The translations under genes and the position numbers were made by a program. From Adlercreutzia rubneri (GTDB lineage Bacteria > Actinomycetota > Coriobacteriia > Coriobacteriales > Eggerthellaceae), in the NCBI RefSeq assembly GCF_009755265.1, contig NZ_WPOO01000004.1:111538-175537 (forward strand): DNA of 64,000 nucleotides, read 5' to 3'. Numbering within the stretch: the stretch's first letter is position 1; each line of letters opens with the position of its first letter. Of this stretch, positions 59,486 through 64,000 are shown one piece after another. Below the pieces are notes generated by a model. It saw only the letters and a program-made list of their open reading frames with translations, was not told the DNA's origin and did no database searches.

Positions 59486-60027
59486 AACTCTGCATTGGGA
59501 TGGCTTCGGGAGCATACGGACGAGACGCTGACCGGAGCAGAGCCCGAGCAATCGTCGGCCGTGAAAACCCGCCTCAGGTTGTTTCGGCTTGCGCACATGA
59601 ACGATGGGCACGAGAACGGGCAAGCGTCCGTTCTCTTTTTGTATTCACCCCCATCGAAAGGCTTTCCATGTCAGTATCCGCAGATCATGCGCCGTCCCTT
59701 CTGGAAGGCAGCGCCGCGCTTTCGTCGCATCCCTCGGGGTCGCCCTGCTGGGCACGCCGAAGCTGGCCCTTGCGAACTCTCTCATCGACGCCTTCATCAT
59801 GAGGATGGGGCTAACCTGGCTCCTGGCGGCCCCCTTGGGCTGCGGATTCATCGGAATCTATGCGGCGCAGGCAGCGGCGCCGGCTCCGCCCGCCCTCATC
59901 GGCTTCGCTTACCTCCGGCTATGGGCGAGAGGAAACTCGCCCGAGAAGCGATTGCCCTAGCCCCCGAGAGTTTCGACCTTTAAGTCACGAGTAGGTCAGA
60001 GGAACGGTTCCCTTGGCTCGCCCTTCA
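59486..60027. other. Gene-poor region with remnant reading frames
   Basis: 542 bases. After a terminator (59612-59641), a possible start at 59668 (AAAGGC site) is quickly broken. A second frame (about 59720-59960) encodes a hydrophobic stretch (AFVASLGVALLGTPKLALA ... TWLLAAPLGCGFIGIYAAQA) but has no usable start. I read this as a frameshifted relic of a small membrane protein gene, at low confidence. A loose copy of repeat family 2 lies near 59984-60015. Confidence 0.35.
59612..59641 (+). terminator. Rho-independent terminator
   Basis: Perfect 8-bp stem GAGAACGG / CCGTTCTC with an 8-base loop and five T on the plus strand. It closes the small transcription unit that starts with the XRE gene. 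Confidence 0.85.
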
Positions 60028-61113
60028 TCATCCCAGCGACTTCAGGCATTCCACCGCATTCGCGATCCATTCCGTGGCGGCTTCCAGGCGGTAGTCGGTG
60101 AAGCCGGCCTCAACGAGAAGCTGGCGGACGGTGCGCTCGTCCACGTCGAGGTTCAGCAGGTCGCCGAAGCGCACGCCCTTAGCGGCAATGTCGCGAGCGT
60201 GGTCCCAGTAGGTGCCGACGTAGCCGAAGGTGGTGGCGAAGGCGCGCGGGTCGGCGGCGGCCTTCCGCGCGAAGGACTCGGTGTCCTCGTAGAAGAGGCT
60301 ACGTCCATTGTCGTAGAGCGGGTAGAACACCTCGCCGCCCTCAGTCACCAGCACGGCGATATTCGACAGGTGTCGGTCGTCCTGGCGCGTGATGAAGTCG
60401 AAGGCGATCATGCGGTAGAGGTCGTCGGCGTACTGGGGGCGCACGGCCAGCAGGTTCTCCAGCTCGTTCTCGCCGCGCGGGCCATCGAACAAACGGCGCA
60501 TGTGCACCAGGTACTCGCAGGTGAAGTCGTACTCGAATGCGCTGAACACCGCGTCGTCGCCGAAGCGCCACGCGCGGCAGCAGGGCATGCCCAGCATCTC
60601 GGCCAACAGGGACGCAGCCACCTCCGACTCGACGTCGGTGGAAAGAGGGCTGATGCGCTGCTTCACGATGCCGTAGGCGCCCTGGCTCGCCCCGTAGCGC
60701 TTCACGTTCGCACCCTCCGGCGTATCGACGCTGTCTCCCGCCGCATCGGTGCGCTGCAGGAAGATGGCGTCGAAGACCTCCGTGGCCGCCTCGGCCATGG
60801 AAGCATCGGGGGTCGAGGCCAGCCACAGCTCGTCGCGGGGGTTGATGGCGCGAGTGGCATCGGCGATCTTGAACACGTCGTACTCCGACAGGCCGCAACG
60901 GAACAGAAGACGCTCGATGTCGCGGCGGGCCGGACTCATGATGCGCTCGGAGAGGAACTGCAGGAACTGGTCGGGCGTCCAGGACGTTTGGCCGTGGGTG
61001 TACAGGCCGACCGTCGTGTTGAAGCGCGGCTCCGCGAAGCGCACCGATAAGTCGGGCACGACGAGGCCGACGACATCGTCGTTCCATTTGAGGTATCGGA
61101 AGGCTGCATCCAT
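60028..61113 (-). CDS. HipA-like kinase-fold protein
   Basis: A 361-residue protein of the HipA-like kinase fold. The catalytic block FDFITRQDDRHLSNIAVL contains the HipA-type D-x-x-x-R-x-D-R-H-x-x-N pattern, followed by the metal-binding PLYDNGRSLFY. KRYGASQGAYGIVKQRIS may hold the nucleotide-binding lysine. The N-terminal part (about 1-110) lacks the usual HipA N-domain. No HipB-like gene is adjacent in operon, so it is not a standard HipBA toxin pair. Free-standing HipA-like proteins are common in Eggerthellaceae and of unknown role. The ATG has only a weak GAGAC site. Confidence 0.75.
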   Translation of the reverse strand: MDAAFRYLKWNDDVVGLVVPDLSVRFAEPRFNTTVGLYTHGQTSWTPDQFLQFLSERIMSPARRDIERLLFRCGLSEYDVFKIADATRAINPRDELWLASTPDASMAEAATEVFDAIFLQRTDAAGDSVDTPEGANVKRYGASQGAYGIVKQRISPLSTDVESEVAASLLAEMLGMPCCRAWRFGDDAVFSAFEYDFTCEYLVHMRRLFDGPRGENELENLLAVRPQYADDLYRMIAFDFITRQDDRHLSNIAVLVTEGGEVFYPLYDNGRSLFYEDTESFARKAAADPRAFATTFGYVGTYWDHARDIAAKGVRFGDLLNLDVDERTVRQLLVEAGFTDYRLEAATEWIANAVECLKSLG

Positions 61114-61208
61114 TGGGGTCTCGTTTCGCGCAAGGACGTTGCACTATGCGAGATTATCTCCAAAGAGCGGCCATCCGCGCCCCAAACCGTATCCGCGTCA
61201 AAAAAAAA

Positions 61209-61230
61209 GACCCCGCCGGAAGGCAGGGTC
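61209..61230 (-). terminator. Terminator behind partial tRNA-Gly copy
   Basis: Stem GACCC / GGGTC with inner CC/GG pairs, followed by nine T on the minus strand, 11 bases beyond the 3' end of the partial tRNA. It probably is the original terminator of the tRNA-Gly transcript. Confidence 0.8.
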
Positions 61231-61240
61231 GGGAAGTTCA

Positions 61241-61290
61241 TGGAGCGGGCGACGGGACTCGAACCCGCGAATACAAGCTTGGGAAGCTAT
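61241..61290 (-). repeat. Partial duplicate of tRNA-Gly 3' part (attachment-site copy)
   Basis: The first 29 bases (61241-61269) are identical to 61472-61500, the 3' acceptor plus T-arm of tRNA-Gly with encoded CCA. Similarity continues weakly through the anticodon loop (CTTGGGAAG at 61278-61286) and then ends. This 3'-part duplication is what tyrosine integrases leave when they insert into a tRNA gene, so it is taken as an att site. Confidence 0.75.
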
Positions 61291-61366
61291 TTCCATCCCG
61301 AGCTCCATTTCCGAGAAAACCGCTCGTCACCTGCAAAATCGCTTTTAGAGTTTAGCGCATGGCGAG

Positions 61367-61390
61367 AAGTTCGTCAAAAAGTTCGTCAAA
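61367..61390. repeat. Tandem 12-bp repeats between the two tRNA copies
   Basis: AAGTTCGTCAAA occurs twice in direct, immediate succession (61367-61378 and 61379-61390), in the 0.2-kb stretch between the two tRNA-Gly copies. Short tandem repeats beside an attachment core commonly are integrase arm-binding sites. Confidence 0.55.
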
Positions 61391-61432
61391 TTTCAACTGT
61401 TTTCAAAACTGGACATCTGCAAGAGAAAAATC

Positions 61433-61462
61433 GAAGGGCACCGACAAACGCCGATGCCCTTC
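61433..61462 (-). terminator. Terminator of tRNA-Gly
   Basis: Stem GAAGGGCA / TGCCCTTC with a 14-base loop, then GATTTTTC on the minus strand. It lies 10 bases beyond the 3' end of the intact tRNA. Confidence 0.8.
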
Positions 61463-61471
61463 GTTGATTGC

Positions 61472-61545
61472 TGGAGCGGGCGACGGGACTCGAACCCGCG
61501 GTACAGGCTTGGGAAGCCTGGGCCTTACCACTTGGCGACGCCCGC
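61472..61545 (-). tRNA. tRNA-Gly (CCC)
   Basis: A complete 74-base tRNA on the minus strand. The acceptor arms GCGGGCG / CGCCCGC pair fully, the discriminator is T, and CCA is encoded. The anticodon loop reads TTCCCAA, giving anticodon CCC (glycine), and the T-loop TTCGAGT is intact. It is the target of an integrase, as shown by the partial copy at 61241-61290. Confidence 0.95.
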
Positions 61546-61625
61546 AATTCATTCGCTGACTAAACGCAGCGCTTGAATTATAACGCATCCCAAGCAAAAC
61601 GCAGCGGAATACAAAAGTTCCAAAA

Positions 61626-62996
61626 CTATGCGGCCTGCGGCAGCGATTCGAGCCGTGAGACGTACCTGTTGGATAGCTCCCTGCTTGTCGAGGGGATGTA
61701 GCCCACATAGAGGTCGAGCGTATAGGACGGCGACGCGTGTCCGAGGATGACGGAGATGGTCTTGATGTTCTCGCCGCGAGCGAGGTTGATGGTGGCGAAC
61801 GTATGCCGCAGCGCGTAGGGGCGCACGCCCTCGAACCCCACCTTCTCCACGAACCTTTGCCACTGCTTCTTGAACACGTTGTAGGTGAGGGGCTTGTCAA
61901 GTTCTCCCACGAGAGGCGTGCTTGGGCCGGGCCTGATGCCCATGGCGCGCAGGCGTCTGCTCTTCTCCTCTATCCATCTGCCTATCTCGCGGGAGGTGTA
62001 ATCGTCGATAGGAACCGTGCGGTACGACGAATCGGACTTCGTATACTCAACGATTTCCGCCGTCCCGTGTTCGAGCGACCCGGTGATTCTCGCCGAAGGG
62101 ACGCCGCCGACGTTGACGCCGCCCATCTTCAAAGCGAGTGCTTCCTCGGGGCGCATCCCGCTGGAGAAAAGGGCGAGGCACGCCACCTTGAAAGGCGACA
62201 GGGGAAGCGCCTTCACTTCATGGAGGAACCGCGCCGCATCCTCCTCCATGAGAGGGTCGATGAGCGGGCGGCTCTTCTTGAAGTTCTTGGAGAGGAAGCG
62301 CGCCTTCGCCACGTTCTTCTGCACGAGCTCCCTATCCAGCGCGTCGTTGAGGATCTCGCGGCAGAATTTGAGGATTTTGTGCTGCATATCGGGCCCGGCA
62401 ACGCGCGGGGAGCCGAGCGGCTTCTTCTTCCGCCGATTCCCCTCGCGCACCGCCTGCTCGCGTTTCCTTTTCCATTCCTCCACGCGCTCGTTTGCCCACC
62501 GCCGCGAAATCTCGGGCACCTGAAGCAGGCATCGCTCCACGTCCATCGCCGTCAAATCGCGAAGGGGGATAAGCCCTATTACCTCACGCAGGTACTCGGC
62601 GTATCGCCGCTCGTTGGCTAGGGTTTGCCTTCCTATGGCCCCATTGCTGCGGAGCGCAATGTAACGCTCAACGTACTCTCCGAAAGGCGTTGCGGGACTC
62701 AGCGGTGAAACGTCTTGCGCCCCAATGCCCACCCCCGTCGTCCTATCTTCAAGCATTCTGTTGGCATCTTCCTCGAACTCGGCGATGCGCGCCCTGAGTT
62801 CTTCGCGCTTGTTGCGGGCGAACACCGTCCGCGACAGCTTCTTGCGCCCCATGACCCCCTGGAACTCGGTGGGCACTCTGATGCGCAGTTCGTAGGCGGT
62901 CGCTTTCGGGTCGTCGCGCTTCCTGCGGGGAAGCCCCTTCGCCTTCCTCGCCTCATCGAGATCCACGGGCTTGTCGCATTTGAGCGTCTTCGTCAT
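61626..62996 (-). CDS. Tyrosine-type site-specific integrase
   Basis: A 456-residue tyrosine recombinase of the phage/ICE integrase type. A basic N-terminal arm-binding domain and a core-binding SAM-like domain (about 105-200) precede the catalytic domain. Catalytic residues are visible: Arg in LFSSGMRPEEALAL, His-x-x-Arg in PYALRHTFATINLA, His in ISVILGHASPSYT and the nucleophile in TLDLYVGY. GGAGGAGAG precedes the ATG at 62996. Its 3' end lies 80 bases from tRNA-Gly, the likely attachment target. It overlaps the excisionase-like gene by 44 bases. Confidence 0.95.
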   Translation of the reverse strand: MTKTLKCDKPVDLDEARKAKGLPRRKRDDPKATAYELRIRVPTEFQGVMGRKKLSRTVFARNKREELRARIAEFEEDANRMLEDRTTGVGIGAQDVSPLSPATPFGEYVERYIALRSNGAIGRQTLANERRYAEYLREVIGLIPLRDLTAMDVERCLLQVPEISRRWANERVEEWKRKREQAVREGNRRKKKPLGSPRVAGPDMQHKILKFCREILNDALDRELVQKNVAKARFLSKNFKKSRPLIDPLMEEDAARFLHEVKALPLSPFKVACLALFSSGMRPEEALALKMGGVNVGGVPSARITGSLEHGTAEIVEYTKSDSSYRTVPIDDYTSREIGRWIEEKSRRLRAMGIRPGPSTPLVGELDKPLTYNVFKKQWQRFVEKVGFEGVRPYALRHTFATINLARGENIKTISVILGHASPSYTLDLYVGYIPSTSRELSNRYVSRLESLPQAA

Positions 62997-63339
62997 TCTC
63001 TCCTCCATCTTCGCGCCTGTTCAGATAGCGCAGGAGGCAGAGCTTGGGAACCAGCCACTTCGACCCGAACTTGACCCCGCGCATCTCGCCCGCCGCCAAC
63101 AGCTTCCTCACGCCCTGCGACGTGAGGCCCGTGAACTCGGCTATCTGGCAGGGGGTCATCATGTAGGGGTACGGTTCGAGCGCGGGCAGGAACAGCCCGC
63201 CAGGGTCGGCCCCGCAAAGCGCCTCGTCGTCAAACGCCGCCTCCGCGCGACGCTCATAATGAGCCATTTCGGCAGAGCGCGAAACGATGCGATTTTCCGC
63301 ATCGCATGCTTGACAAGGGACGAAAGGCCGCGCGGTCAT
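62953..63339 (-). CDS. Excisionase-like helix-turn-helix protein
   Basis: A 128-residue protein. The N-terminus has a CQAC pair (VPCQACDAEN). The C-terminal half is a MerR/excisionase-type winged helix (MTPCQIAEFTGLTSQGVRKL, then LAAGEMRGVKFGSKWLVPK). Its start overlaps the stop of the toxin-like gene (ATGA) and its end overlaps the integrase start by 44 bases. The three genes therefore form a tightly coupled unit in which this protein probably directs excision or controls integrase expression. Confidence 0.75.
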   Translation of the reverse strand: MTARPFVPCQACDAENRIVSRSAEMAHYERRAEAAFDDEALCGADPGGLFLPALEPYPYMMTPCQIAEFTGLTSQGVRKLLAAGEMRGVKFGSKWLVPKLCLLRYLNRREDGGENDEDAQMRQARGSR

Positions 63340-63848
63340 CTCCTCACGACCTTGTAGTCGTAGCCTGTGCGGGTATTGCAGATGGTGCAGGGCTCGCGTT
63401 GCTCCTGCTCGAAGTCCGCGCGCCACACCAGGTAGTCGTCCGAGTCGCAGAACGTCTGATGGCACTTCCTGCACAGCGTGAGCAGCATGAAGTCGTCTCC
63501 CGGCCCTTTGAGCCCCAGGCTCACGGCGAGTGCAGCGTCCACAAGCCTCATCTGCTCGGCGCCGATGTGCCCCGCCCTCCCGCGCAGGCGCAGCTTGTCG
63601 ATGGTGCGCAGCTGCTCCAGGAGGGCGACCGAGCCCTCCCTGAGCCCGGCCGACGCGGGCACGGGTACGTGCACGGGGAGGTTCGCCTTGGGCTTGCCGG
63701 TTATGGCGGCGACGATGATAGTTTTGCTGCGCCTGTTGCCCGCATCGTTTTGCACGACGAGGACGGGACGCGTGCCTCCCTGCTCGCATCCCAGAACGGG
63801 GTCGAGGAAAGCGAAAAACACATCGCCCCTGCGCGGATGGTCGTCCAT
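63336..63848 (-). CDS. MazF/PemK-like protein with C-terminal zinc-ribbon extension
   Basis: A 170-residue protein. The first 110 residues match the MazF/PemK mRNA-interferase fold: RRGDVFFAFLDPVLGCEQGG, then TRPVLVVQND, AAITGKPKANLPVHVPVPAS, and LEQLRTIDKLRLRGRAGHIG. Added to this is a roughly 50-residue tail with two Cys pairs (CRKCHQTF and CTICNTRTGYDY), probably a zinc ribbon; normal MazF proteins are 110-120 residues. No antitoxin gene lies directly upstream within the window. AAGGAGG precedes the ATG. It is coupled to the excisionase and integrase genes, so it may stabilise the element. Confidence 0.75.
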   Translation of the reverse strand: MDDHPRRGDVFFAFLDPVLGCEQGGTRPVLVVQNDAGNRRSKTIIVAAITGKPKANLPVHVPVPASAGLREGSVALLEQLRTIDKLRLRGRAGHIGAEQMRLVDAALAVSLGLKGPGDDFMLLTLCRKCHQTFCDSDDYLVWRADFEQEQREPCTICNTRTGYDYKVVRR

Positions 63849-64000
63849 GAGGCACCTCCTTCGTTTCGATATGTAACTGCGGCCGAGAGTCGGGGTCGTC
63901 CGACCCGCGGCCGCCTGAAACGCCGCTTCCGCGGCTCCCGCTCGCCCACGAGGCCCCTCATGGCGTGGCGCGCTCTTGACCTTGCAAGGGCGGGCGGGGG
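63849..64000. other. Edge region upstream of MazF-like gene
   Basis: 152 bases at the window edge, GC-rich with no convincing gene. A basic open frame on the minus strand (about 63701-63961) overlaps the toxin gene and has no ribosome site. A promoter or antitoxin gene for the toxin-like protein may lie further right. Confidence 0.3.

Noticed and set aside
59604..59960. A 118-codon membrane protein gene
   Set aside because: The only ATG in frame lies before and inside a terminator hairpin and lacks a ribosome site. The hydrophobic part looks like a remnant in a shifted frame.
59002..61113. XRE protein plus HipA-like kinase as a HipBA operon
   Set aside because: The genes are on opposite strands and 0.85 kb apart with a terminator between, unlike any HipBA operon.
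61209..61462. A second functional tRNA-Gly at 61241
   Set aside because: Only the 3' part is kept. The 5' acceptor and D-arm are replaced by unrelated sequence, so it cannot fold as a tRNA.
63701..63961. Antitoxin gene for the MazF-like protein on the minus strand
   Set aside because: The frame overlaps the toxin gene by about 150 bases, is Arg-rich, and has no ribosome site or antitoxin fold.

Overview
The window looks like chromosomal DNA of an anaerobic gut actinobacterium of the class Coriobacteriia, most likely family Eggerthellaceae (an Eggerthella, Adlercreutzia or Gordonibacter relative). This is inferred from gene content, not from a marker gene. The signs are high GC, a Tat-exported molybdopterin reductase and a Tat-exported flavocytochrome-type reductase each paired with a polytopic-membrane LuxR regulator, NapG/NapH/TorD-type accessory genes, [NiFe]-hydrogenase maturation genes, and an actinobacterial dnaK-grpE-dnaJ-hspR-clpB heat-shock operon. 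I see no rRNA operon and no CRISPR array.

Left part (1-12.6 kb), anaerobic respiration: a partial molybdopterin oxidoreductase, a membrane LuxR regulator, a four-cluster ferredoxin protein, and a rightward operon of an unknown protein, a UvrD-like helicase fragment, a winged-helix-like protein, TorD, NapG and NapH. A second, larger helicase-like gene follows, then a 0.13-kb IS21-like terminal-repeat relic. A shared promoter-like motif at 1753-1788 and 5011-5045 may tie the two respiratory units together.

12.6-20.3 kb: GIY-YIG protein, leftward hypF-hypC-hypD, a new-looking 27-aa membrane peptide with its own promoter, and two copies of a roughly 100-nt structured element that reads as a small RNA on the opposite strand. 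Then pgi and an orphan LytTR response regulator. 20.5-27.2 kb: dipeptidase, DAACS symporter, flavoprotein reductase and its divergent LuxR regulator. 27.5-34.4 kb: heat-shock operon. 34.8-41.9 kb: AlbA/HATPase-type regulator, a large surface protein, small membrane protein, ferredoxin, and a nikR-hypE operon that completes the nickel/hydrogenase theme with hypFCD. 42-51.4 kb: housekeeping and accessory metabolism (phosphohexomutase, galE, VanZ, HAD phosphatase, SDR, aldehyde dehydrogenase, Rpn nuclease, ogt, nitroreductase).

Right part (51.5-64 kb), accessory and mobile: a decayed zinc-ribbon gene, a DUF4428-type protein, a lipoprotein solute-binding protein followed by a membrane Cache-like LuxR sensor with no transporter, a lipoprotein, a gene-poor stretch with a decayed CAU-anticodon tRNA, a small XRE protein, a HipA-like kinase, a tRNA-Gly(CCC) with a partial second copy, and the end of an integrative element (tyrosine integrase, excisionase-like protein, MazF/PemK-like toxin fused to a zinc-ribbon tail).

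Product calls come from motifs recognised by eye; no database search was run. Start codons were chosen by ribosome-binding site and by where family similarity begins.
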